From Actinomycetota bacterium (GTDB taxonomy: Bacteria; Actinomycetota; Acidimicrobiia; IMCC26256; BP-133), in NCBI GenBank assembly GCA_030838815.1, contig JAUZEX010000731.1, positions 1 to 6,999 of the forward strand: 6,999 nucleotides of DNA, in the 5' to 3' direction. The position numbers were made by a program, and so were the translations under genes. The number at the start of each line of letters is the position of its first letter. Within the stretch, counting starts at the first letter, position 1. The notes under the pieces were generated by a model that was not told where the DNA came from, made no database searches, and saw only the letters and a list, made by a program, of their open reading frames with translations. This document shows positions 1-4,987 of the stretch, in pieces.

Positions 1-1297
1 GGATCGCCTGCTGGGTCGGAGCCGCCGCCGAGGGGCCGGCCCTCAGGGCGCCGGCGCCCACCACCGAGGCCCCGCCCGTGTCGGCGTAGGCACCGGAGCC
101 GCCCCTCGACCCGGGACCGGTGGCGTAGGTGTCGGATCCGGTGCCGGTGGAGCCGGAGGTCGAGCCGCTGCCGGCGCCGCCCCTGCCGGCCGGGGGAGCG
201 ACGGCGGCGCTATCGGCCGGGAGATTGCCGGCCGGGAGATTCCCGGCCGGGAAATTGCCGGCCGGGAAATTGCCGGCCGGAAAATTGTCGGCCGGGGCGG
301 GGACGTTGGGCAGGCCGGGGGCGGCGGCGCCGAACAGGATGAAGGTGCTGGCGCCGCCGATCCGGTAGATGAACGTGCCCTTGGGATTCCCCTCGACCGG
401 GATCGTGTGCTTGGACCTGATCTCGAGGACATCGCCGGCCTGGCCGCCCTCGACGTCGTTCCCGGCGATCGTCTTGACCGTGATCCCGGCCTGGCCGAGG
501 GCCTGGTTCACCGAGTCGGACCCGGTGCCGACGGGAACGGGCACCGTCTGCCCGCTCGGGTGCACGCCGTCACGGTCGATGGTGACCGGCTGGTCGCCCA
601 CCTTGGCTCCCTCGATGCGTAGCTCGGTCTTCGTGACAGGCTTGGGCGCCCCGGGCTCGTAGGTCGTGACCGACTTCGACGTCACGGAGCTGATCTTGAG
701 CGCGCCATTGGCAAAAGACAGCCCTTGTGTCACGCCGGCGGCGGTCATGATGAGCTTCCCGCTGCCGTCGAGGATGCCGTTGCTGTCGGCGCTGGACCGG
801 GTGACCGGGCTGTCGGCGCCGCCGAAGAGGAAGGACGCCGACCCCGACGCCTTGCCCTGGTCGGCGGCGGCCTTGAGGGTGTAGGTGCCCCCCGGGTCCT
901 TCACCTCCGAGGTCGGGGTGACGGGGTAGTCGGCCCGGGCGTAGAAGGGGTAGCCGGGAACGGGGACACCGGTGGCGAAGGTGAGGAGGCCCGGGGCGGT
1001 GACGGCGTTCTCCCCCGGATAGGGCAGCGACCCGAAGCCGGTGGCCTTGCCGGTGGTGTCGACGTTGGCCTGGGCCACCGGCCCGCCTCCGTCGAAGAAC
1101 TCCGAGACCACGACGTAGTCGGGCACGGTGTACGTGGCCCGCATTCCCGACGCCGACGCCACGCCGACCAGGCTCCGCGCCTCCGGGTCCGCCCCGGCCC
1201 GGGCCCCGGCGACGAACCCGGTCGTCGAGACGGTCATCAACAGCAGCCCGGCCCCTGCCACCCGGCGTCGAAGCCGCCCGGTCCGCTCCGCCTTCAC
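1..1297 (-). CDS. Secreted protein with NFPAG tandem repeats, partial (3' end off the left edge)
   Basis: This minus-strand frame is open from a GTG at 1297-1295 to the window edge, giving 432 visible residues with no stop. The start is supported by GGAGG at 1310-1306, eight bases upstream. Residues 1-34 form a signal peptide: an Arg-rich n-region (RLRRR at 8-12), a hydrophobic core and an ARA cleavage site at 32-34. Residues 35-215 are rich in Gly, Ser, Thr and Val, as in a beta-structured exported domain. Residues 218-320 form a second beta-rich segment that includes DRDGVHPSGQTVPVPVGTG. Five tandem N-[F/L]-P-A-[G/D] units occupy 338-362, followed by a Gly/Ser/Thr/Pro-rich tail that reads like a wall linker, so an anchor may lie off the edge. 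I do not recognise the family and assign no function. Export is clear; surface attachment is inferred. Confidence 0.85.
   Translation of the reverse strand, partial: MKAERTGRLRRRVAGAGLLLMTVSTTGFVAGARAGADPEARSLVGVASASGMRATYTVPDYVVVSEFFDGGGPVAQANVDTTGKATGFGSLPYPGENAVTAPGLLTFATGVPVPGYPFYARADYPVTPTSEVKDPGGTYTLKAAADQGKASGSASFLFGGADSPVTRSSADSNGILDGSGKLIMTAAGVTQGLSFANGALKISSVTSKSVTTYEPGAPKPVTKTELRIEGAKVGDQPVTIDRDGVHPSGQTVPVPVGTGSDSVNQALGQAGITVKTIAGNDVEGGQAGDVLEIRSKHTIPVEGNPKGTFIYRIGGASTFILFGAAAPGLPNVPAPADNFPAGNFPAGNFPAGNLPAGNLPADSAAVAPPAGRGGAGSGSTSGSTGTGSDTYATGPGSRGGSGAYADTGGASVVGAGALRAGPSAAAPTQQAI
212..286 (-). repeat. Five tandem 15-bp units encoding NFPAG/NLPAG pentapeptides
   Basis: Five back-to-back 15-bp units lie in frame within the secreted protein gene, with unit starts at 286, 271, 256, 241 and 226 on the minus strand. 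They encode N-F-P-A-G three times (the third with GGG for Gly), then N-L-P-A-G and N-L-P-A-D. Each unit has the GC-rich core CCGGCCGG broken by an AT-rich AATTT/AATCT step. The 15-bp period keeps the reading frame, so unit number could vary by slippage without frameshift. They do not match the classical A(D/N)Lxx pentapeptide-repeat consensus. Confidence 0.9.
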
Positions 1298-1345
1298 GAG
1301 CGCCCCCTCCGATCGACACGACGACGAGCCGGTTCTCTTCCCACC

Positions 1346-1359
1346 GAGTCACCCGACTC
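1346..1359 (-). other. Small hairpin in the leader of the secreted protein gene
   Basis: GAGTC-n4-GACTC forms a perfect 5-bp stem with a 4-nt loop. It would lie near the 5' end of the mRNA made from the promoter at 1373-1402, about 50 bases before the GTG start. It could stabilise the leader or be chance. It abuts the larger inverted repeat at 1359-1382, sharing base 1359. Confidence 0.3.
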
Positions 1360-1382
1360 TGACATTTTGAGCAATATGTCAG
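1359..1382. promoter_or_regulatory. Operator-like inverted repeat over the -10 element
   Basis: CTGACAT (1359-1365) and ATGTCAG (1376-1382) are perfect 7-bp inverted arms separated by 10 bases. The right arm overlaps the predicted -10 hexamer of the secreted protein gene (1378-1373 on the minus strand). Dyads of this size across a -10 are typical of repressor sites for dimeric helix-turn-helix regulators. The sequence differs from the GAACGTTC sites at 2119 and 3347, so a different regulator is implied. Protein binding is inference. Confidence 0.5.
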
Positions 1383-1402
1383 CTTGCTTGGGTGGGCGTC
1401 AA
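1373..1402 (-). promoter_or_regulatory. Sigma70-like promoter for the secreted protein gene
   Basis: On the minus strand TTGACG (1402-1397) matches the -35 consensus at five of six bases. After 18 bases comes CATATT (1378-1373), a four-of-six match to the -10. Transcription would start near 1366, giving a leader of roughly 70 nt that contains GGAGG at 1310-1306 and the GTG start at 1297. This stretch is clearly more AT-rich than the flanking genes. Elements were assigned by eye. Confidence 0.5.
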
Positions 1403-1443
1403 TGCCCGCATCGTCGTCGCCATGACTGACTCTTCATTCAATC

Positions 1444-1483
1444 ACCGGCCCGGAGAGCCCGTCAAGGCTTCCCCCGGGCCGGT
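1444..1483 (-). terminator. Stable hairpin beginning at the stop codon of the 201-aa protein gene
   Basis: ACCGGCCCGG (1444-1453) and CCGGGCCGGT (1474-1483) form a perfect 10-bp GC-rich stem. The 20-nt loop contains a further 4-bp stem, AGCC/GGCT (1456-1459 and 1466-1469). The hairpin begins at base 1483, the last base of the TGA stop of the minus-strand gene, so it would be the 3' end of that mRNA. No U-run follows, which is common for intrinsic-terminator candidates in high-GC actinobacteria. It should insulate the secreted protein gene downstream. Confidence 0.5.
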
Positions 1484-2088
1484 CACTCCGGCTGCGCCTC
1501 GTCGGCCCGGTTGACGCCCACGGCTGACAGCAGGTCCTCGTGGAGCTGCATCCAAACGGTGTGGTAGGAGTCGCACCGGGGCGACGCCAGCCAGGCCCGG
1601 TCCTCGCTGATCTTGTCCAGGGCATCGGTCAGCCGGCTCCGGTAGCCGGCGAAGCGGGGCACGACCTTCCCCAGAGGCTCGATGAGCGCCGCCGCCCGCT
1701 CGTCGAGGCGGTCGAGCCGCTCCAGGATCTTGAAGTCGTAGGCGGCGTCGGAGTGGTCGTTGGGCTGGTTGCCGGGCTTCAGCTGCCAGTCGGTGCAGAT
1801 CCGGAGGAACTCGACGTTGAAGACCATGAACCGCTCGTAGGTGGCCTTGGCCAGGGCCTCGTCGTCCGAGCCGGGGACCAGACGGGCCCAGGCAGCGTGG
1901 GCCTCCCGCCCGGCCGGGGCGAGAGCCAGGTTGGCCCCTCGCAGGAGGACCATCCCGGCGTTGGTCAGCTCCTCTTCGGCCGGGCCGCCCTTGGCGGGGC
2001 GGAATCCTCGGAGGCGGAGATCGTGGAGGAGCGCCCAGGCGTCCTCCGTCAGCGTGGGAACGGGACTCTGACTGATGTCTGCGCTCAT
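1483..2088 (-). CDS. Putative winged-helix-like protein with conserved helical C-terminal domain
   Basis: This gene encodes 201 aa from ATG at 2088-2086 to TGA at 1485-1483. Residues 14-72 resemble a winged-helix fold: a helix (TEDAWALLHDLRLRGF), a short helix (AEEELTNAGMVLL) and a wing-like LALAPAGREAH. The segment normally holding a full recognition helix looks shortened, so DNA binding is uncertain. Residues 78-190 form a helical domain with YERFMVFNVEFLRICTDWQ (84-102), NDHSDAAYD (110-118) and DSYHTVWMQLHEDLL (173-187). From memory, this combination occurs in actinobacterial proteins annotated as MarR-like regulators or hypothetical proteins, some linked to PEP-utilising enzymes. No Shine-Dalgarno precedes the ATG. 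TAACAT (2103-2098) lies nine bases upstream, which would allow a leaderless transcript. The gene is divergent from 2150-2536. Regulator is a guess; coding is solid. Confidence 0.8.
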   Translation of the reverse strand: MSADISQSPVPTLTEDAWALLHDLRLRGFRPAKGGPAEEELTNAGMVLLRGANLALAPAGREAHAAWARLVPGSDDEALAKATYERFMVFNVEFLRICTDWQLKPGNQPNDHSDAAYDFKILERLDRLDERAAALIEPLGKVVPRFAGYRSRLTDALDKISEDRAWLASPRCDSYHTVWMQLHEDLLSAVGVNRADEAQPE

Positions 2089-2094
2089 GGCGGC

Positions 2095-2108
2095 ACATGT
2101 TAACGTGT
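2095..2108. promoter_or_regulatory. Near-palindrome with overlapping divergent -10 elements
   Basis: ACATGTTAACGTGT is a 14-bp near-palindrome (12 of 14 positions symmetric) around GTTAAC. It contains a TAnnnT-type -10 on each strand: TAACAT (2103-2098, minus) for the 201-aa gene and TAACGT (2101-2106, plus) for the 128-aa gene. The minus element lies nine bases from the ATG at 2088, fitting leaderless initiation. The plus element would start transcription near 2113, upstream of the operator-like site at 2119-2140. If both are used, divergent transcription would be mutually exclusive. Assigned by eye, with weak -35 matches. Confidence 0.4.
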
Positions 2109-2118
2109 CCCGCGGGCG

Positions 2119-2140
2119 ACTGACCGAACGTTCACTCAAA
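2119..2140. promoter_or_regulatory. Operator-like palindrome, copy 1 (ACTG-n3-GAACGTTC-n3-CA)
   Basis: The site has ACTG (2119-2122), ACC, the perfect 8-bp palindrome GAACGTTC (2126-2133), ACT and CAAA (2137-2140). It closely matches the site at 3347-3368: the two agree at 17 of 22 positions, including ACTG, the whole core and the TCA after it. It ends exactly where the GGAGG of the 128-aa gene begins (2141-2145). On the opposite strand it covers the probable -35 region of the divergent 201-aa gene. TetR-family regulators of lipid and acyl-CoA genes commonly bind palindromes of this size. The regulator itself is not in the window. Confidence 0.6.
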
Positions 2141-2149
2141 GGAGGCGCC

Positions 2150-2536
2150 GTGGATGGCAGGCTGCCTTCTCCGGGGGACACCCCCGTACCCCGGGGCAGC
2201 ATCGACGCCGTCTGGGAGCGGCCCGGTGTGGTGACCGTGCTCGACGTCGAGGACGACCGGGTCGTCGACCACCGGGGAGTGGCAGACCCCGACAACCTCG
2301 AGATCGTCCTCCACTTTGCCGGCACCTGGTGGGAGCTGCTCGGTGCCCTGCTGCCCGTCCTCGGCGACGCCCTCGACAGCGGCTGGACGCCGGGTCGGTG
2401 GTGGGCCTGCGCCGGCGGCGACCACGTCGCCCTCGGCCGCGACGGCCGCGCCCTGCTGGTCGAGGCCGCCGCCGCCGCTCCCTATCTCCCCGCTCTGGCC
2501 GGCGACGGCAGGGTCGGCGAGGTCCGGGTCTGGTGA
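2150..2536 (+). CDS. Uncharacterised 128-aa protein upstream of the crotonase
   Basis: GTG at 2150 is chosen because AAAGGAGG (2138-2145) lies four bases before it. Starts further upstream in this frame would read through the operator-like site and divergent promoter. The product is soluble, has no signal peptide or membrane segment and contains one cysteine. Visible features are a beta-hairpin-like VVTVLDVEDDRVVDHRGV (around 32-49), a helix rich in Trp and Leu (FAGTWWELLGALLPVLGDAL), a WWACAGGDHVALGRDGRALL segment and an Ala-rich helix before a C-terminal EVRVW. The strand-helix-strand order vaguely recalls a profilin or roadblock-like fold, but I do not recognise the family. Its stop is 19 bases before the crotonase start, so the two genes are probably co-transcribed and may work on the same pathway. 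Confidence 0.75.
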   Translation: MDGRLPSPGDTPVPRGSIDAVWERPGVVTVLDVEDDRVVDHRGVADPDNLEIVLHFAGTWWELLGALLPVLGDALDSGWTPGRWWACAGGDHVALGRDGRALLVEAAAAAPYLPALAGDGRVGEVRVW

Positions 2537-2554
2537 GCGAGGGCCGACAGCTCC

Positions 2555-2596
2555 AGTGACCGAACGGGACCTCCAAGTGACCGACCGGGGCTCGGT
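2555..2596 (+). repeat. Imperfect 21-bp direct duplication at the crotonase start
   Basis: AGTGACCGA occurs at 2555-2563 and again exactly 21 bases later at 2576-2584, followed by partly matching CGGG sequence. Each unit supplies an in-frame GTG followed by codons for T-[E/D]-R, so the duplication creates two alternative start codons (2556 and 2577) seven codons apart. The 10-mer TGACCGAACG in unit 1 also matches the left half of the operator-like site (2121-2130). Confidence 0.55.
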
Positions 2597-3329
2597 CCGG
2601 ACCCTGGCCCTCAACCGCCCCGAGCGCCGCAACGCCCTGAACGAGCACCTGCTCGACCGCCTGCCGGAGGAGCTGGAGCGGGCGGCCGGCGATCCTGCGG
2701 TGCGGGTCGTCGTGCTGACCGGACGGGGCAATGCCTTCTGCGCCGGCGGCGATCTGGAGCTCATGGCCGGTGGTGTGGGCGACCTCGAGCAGGGCGTGGA
2801 GCGGGAGCGGGCGGCAACCCTGCTGCGGGAGATGCCCAAGCCGACGGTGGCCGCCGTCAACGGCCCGGCGGCCGGCGCCGGGTTCAGTCTGGCCCTGGCC
2901 GCCGACTTCCGTCTGGCTTCGACGGCAGCCCGCTTCACCCCCGGGTTCGGTGCCGTCGCCCTCTGCGGCGACTATGGCGTCAGCTACCACCTCCCCCGCC
3001 TCGTCGGCCGGGAGCAGGCCCTGCGTCTCCTGCTCCTGGGCGAGACGTGGGACGCCGGCACCGCCCTCCGCCGGGGGCTGGTCGGAGCCGTCGCCGACCC
3101 GGAGCACTTCGACGCCGAGGTGGCCGCCCTGGCCGACCGTCTGGCCGCCCTCGCCCCCCTGGCGGTCGCCCGGGTCAAGGCCAACGTGGCCTTCGCCGAA
3201 GCCGCCGACTTCGCCTCCGTCCTGCGCCGGGAGGCCGACGGGATGATCTTCCTGGCCGCCACCGACGACTTCAAGGAGGGCCTGGCCGCCTTCGCCGAGC
3301 GCCGCTTCCCTCTCTTTCGTGGCACCTGA
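2556..3329 (+). CDS. Crotonase-fold acyl-CoA enzyme (enoyl-CoA hydratase/isomerase family)
   Basis: This 257-aa protein has the usual length of a single-domain crotonase, which handles acyl-CoA thioesters in the cytoplasm. Residues 19-28 (LNRPERRNAL) and 51-67, with the oxyanion-hole motif FCAGGDL, are typical, as are AVNGPAAGAGFSLALAADFR (100-119) and LPRLVG (146-151). Aligned by eye with rat mitochondrial enoyl-CoA hydratase, Glu144 corresponds to Ser111 and Glu164 to Phe131, so both hydratase glutamates are missing. Asp139 in the CGDYG motif falls where PaaG-type isomerases and 4-chlorobenzoyl-CoA dehalogenase carry their catalytic Asp. Isomerase-like or other non-hydratase chemistry is therefore more likely. 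GTG 2556 is used as start; GTG 2577, with GGGA seven bases upstream, is equally possible and gives 250 aa. Likely co-transcribed with 2150-2536. Acyl substrate unknown. Confidence 0.92.
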   Translation: MTERDLQVTDRGSVRTLALNRPERRNALNEHLLDRLPEELERAAGDPAVRVVVLTGRGNAFCAGGDLELMAGGVGDLEQGVERERAATLLREMPKPTVAAVNGPAAGAGFSLALAADFRLASTAARFTPGFGAVALCGDYGVSYHLPRLVGREQALRLLLLGETWDAGTALRRGLVGAVADPEHFDAEVAALADRLAALAPLAVARVKANVAFAEAADFASVLRREADGMIFLAATDDFKEGLAAFAERRFPLFRGT

Positions 3330-3338
3330 ACCGCCTTG

Positions 3339-3344
3339 TACACT
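3339..3344 (+). promoter_or_regulatory. Candidate -10 element for the binding-lipoprotein operon
   Basis: TACACT fits the TAnnnT -10 pattern and lies just after the crotonase stop (3327-3329). Transcription would start near 3351, within the operator-like site at 3347-3368, giving a leader of about 30 nt. A bound regulator there would block initiation. The -35 region falls in the end of the crotonase gene and is a poor match, so confidence is modest. Confidence 0.35.
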
Positions 3345-3346
3345 CC

Positions 3347-3368
3347 ACTGGTCGAACGTTCATTCAGT
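3347..3368. promoter_or_regulatory. Operator-like palindrome, copy 2 (ACTG-n3-GAACGTTC-n3-CAGT)
   Basis: ACTG (3347-3350), GTC, the palindrome GAACGTTC (3354-3361), ATT and CAGT (3365-3368) make a 22-bp dyad whose outer 4-bp arms and 8-bp core are perfectly symmetric. It is the more symmetric of two near-identical sites in the window; the other is at 2119-2140. Both end directly at the ribosome binding site of the next gene, here AAGGGGG (3369-3375) before ATG 3380. The repetition at two separate gene starts argues against chance. Confidence 0.65.
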
Positions 3369-3379
3369 AAGGGGGACGA

Positions 3380-4984
3380 ATGATCGGTAGTCGACGGGTG
3401 ATCGGTAGGCGCCCGAAGGTCCGGGCCGCGGCGGCGCTGGCCGTGGTGCTCGTGGCCGGCGGTTGCGGCTCCCGCGTGGATCGCGACCGACTTTCCGCCG
3501 CCGGCGGTGGCCTGTCGCTCTCGTCGGCTCAGCAGACGGCGGCCGGAGCGAGCGCCGGTTCCGCCCCGGCCGGAGGCGCATCGCCGGCCGGAGCAGATGG
3601 TTCGCGGCTCGGCGGGGCGTCGGCGACCGGGATCGCCGCCGGTGGGATCAGCGCCTCCGCCGGAGCGACGGGCGGCACCGCCGGGGCAACCGGGGCCGCC
3701 CCCCCGAAGGACGGCGGCCGGTTCCCCACCAGGACGGCTACGCCGGGCGCCTCCCCCGCCACGGCGGCCGGCACCGGCGCGTCGGCGGCCGGCGGCGGCG
3801 CAGGGCCAGGGGACGGCGCGGCCACTGGCGTGGCCGGGACCGGGCCGATCCCGGGGACGCCGAACGCGCCCGGCAAACCCGGCCCCGGGACGGCGCGGGC
3901 GCCGATCGTGTTCGGCACCTTCGGGACGGGGAGCGGCGTCATCGGCCGGGCCGTCCAGCCGATCATCACCGCCGACAAGGCCTGGAGCGCCGACATCAAC
4001 GCCCGGGGCGGGCTGGCCGGTCATCCCGTCAAGCTCATCTTCGGCGACGACGGTGGCGATCCTGCCGCGGCCCTGGCCATCGCCAGGCGGATGGTCGAGC
4101 AGGACAAGGTCGTCGCCTTCGTCGGCACCTACCTCGTCACGACCACCCCGGCGGTCACGCCGTACCTCGAGCAGGTCGGCGTCCCCATGATCGGCGGTCC
4201 GGGGGGCAACGAGATCGAGGACCACTCCCCCATGGTCTTCAACCCCCAGATCGGCTCCGACGAGGCGCTCGGCCACGGCATCCACCTGGCCGTGACCAGC
4301 CAGTCCGACAAGCGGAAGATGGCGATCCTGTACTGCCGGGAAGCGTCGTCGTGCCGGCAGCAGCGCGACCGGGCCCTGCAGTTCGCCCCGCTCTACGGGA
4401 TGACCATCGTCTATGAGGCCCAGGTCTCCATCGCCCAGCCCGACTTCACCGCCGAGGTCATCTCGGCCCGCAACGCCGGCGCCGAGATCGTGACGATGCT
4501 GACCGACGAGCAGACGATCGTCCGGGTGGCCCGCTCCGCCCACCGGCAGGGCTGGAGCCCCGTGGTGACGGGGACCTACACCGCCAACGCCGAAGTCGTA
4601 CAGACGGCCGACGCCGAGGGCGTGCTGGGCATCGCGGCCACCGTCCCCTATCGCAGCTCGGCGAAGATGCAGCCCTACCTCGACGCCGTCGCCCGCTACG
4701 TGCCCGACGGCGCCCTCGGCGGCTACGGCGCCACCGCCTGGGTGCAGGACAAGCTGATCGAGCGCCTGTCGGCCGGCTTCGCCGATCGCAACCCGACCAC
4801 CGCCGACTACCTCGACGCCCTCTACGCCCTGCGGGGCGAGACGATCGGCGGGCTCGTGCCGCCGATCACGTTCAACAAGGGAGCGCACGCCCACGTGAAC
4901 ATGTGCGGCTTCCCGATCAAGGTCGTGAACGCCAAGCTGACCGCGCCGCTCGGCGACAACTACGTCTGCGCGAAGGGATACTGA
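3380..4984 (+). CDS. Substrate-binding lipoprotein, branched-chain amino acid (LivJ-like) type
   Basis: This 534-aa protein resembles the extracellular binding component of an ABC transporter. Residues 1-28 are a lipoprotein signal with Arg/Lys-rich n-region, hydrophobic AAAALAVVLVAGG and lipobox Cys29. Residues 30-173 are an unusually long Ala/Gly/Ser/Pro linker, probably spanning the cell wall. From 174 (APIVFGTFGTGSG) a type I periplasmic-binding fold follows: WSADINARGGLAGHPVKLIF, a helix with ARRMVEQDKVVAFVG, a TTTPAVTPYLEQVGVPMIGG substrate-loop region and a second lobe with AGAEIVTMLTDEQ. Four cysteines (319, 325, 509, 530) could form two disulfides outside the cell. Such proteins in actinobacteria serve amino acids but also aromatic, steroid and other organic acids, so the ligand is open. 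No permease or ATPase genes are in the window. ATG 3380 follows AAGGGGG and the operator-like site. Confidence 0.9.
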   Translation: MIGSRRVIGRRPKVRAAAALAVVLVAGGCGSRVDRDRLSAAGGGLSLSSAQQTAAGASAGSAPAGGASPAGADGSRLGGASATGIAAGGISASAGATGGTAGATGAAPPKDGGRFPTRTATPGASPATAAGTGASAAGGGAGPGDGAATGVAGTGPIPGTPNAPGKPGPGTARAPIVFGTFGTGSGVIGRAVQPIITADKAWSADINARGGLAGHPVKLIFGDDGGDPAAALAIARRMVEQDKVVAFVGTYLVTTTPAVTPYLEQVGVPMIGGPGGNEIEDHSPMVFNPQIGSDEALGHGIHLAVTSQSDKRKMAILYCREASSCRQQRDRALQFAPLYGMTIVYEAQVSIAQPDFTAEVISARNAGAEIVTMLTDEQTIVRVARSAHRQGWSPVVTGTYTANAEVVQTADAEGVLGIAATVPYRSSAKMQPYLDAVARYVPDGALGGYGATAWVQDKLIERLSAGFADRNPTTADYLDALYALRGETIGGLVPPITFNKGAHAHVNMCGFPIKVVNAKLTAPLGDNYVCAKGY

Positions 4985-4987
4985 ATG
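4973..4987 (+). promoter_or_regulatory. Ribosome binding site and stop-start junction (TGA immediately followed by ATG)
   Basis: AAGGGA (4973-4978) lies six bases before ATG 4985, inside the last codons of the binding-lipoprotein gene. The stop TGA (4982-4984) is immediately followed by the ATG with no spacer. This arrangement favours reinitiation and coupled translation of the two proteins. Confidence 0.75.

Noticed and set aside
212..286. Tandem repeats considered as a small CRISPR array
   Set aside because: Units are 15 bp, directly adjacent with no spacers, and in frame within a coding region.
570..1352. Open frames on both strands across the secreted protein gene, including a minus-strand frame of 260 codons
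   Set aside because: Their translations are Arg/Gly-rich without domains. The frame from GTG 1297 has a signal peptide, ribosome binding site and normal codon use.
2109..2116. CCCGCGGG palindrome in the divergent region
   Set aside because: An 8-bp GC palindrome is expected by chance at this base composition, and it is not repeated at the other operator-like site.
2075..2149. Upstream ATG at 2075 for the 128-aa protein
   Set aside because: It would place the operator-like site and the GGAGG ribosome binding site inside the coding region. GTG 2150 directly follows that ribosome binding site.
2089..2325. Extension of the 201-aa minus-strand gene to an upstream start near 2325
   Set aside because: The extension would cross the divergent promoter, the operator-like site and the coding region of the 128-aa protein, and its translation is unlike the family. 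ATG 2088 gives a natural N-terminus.
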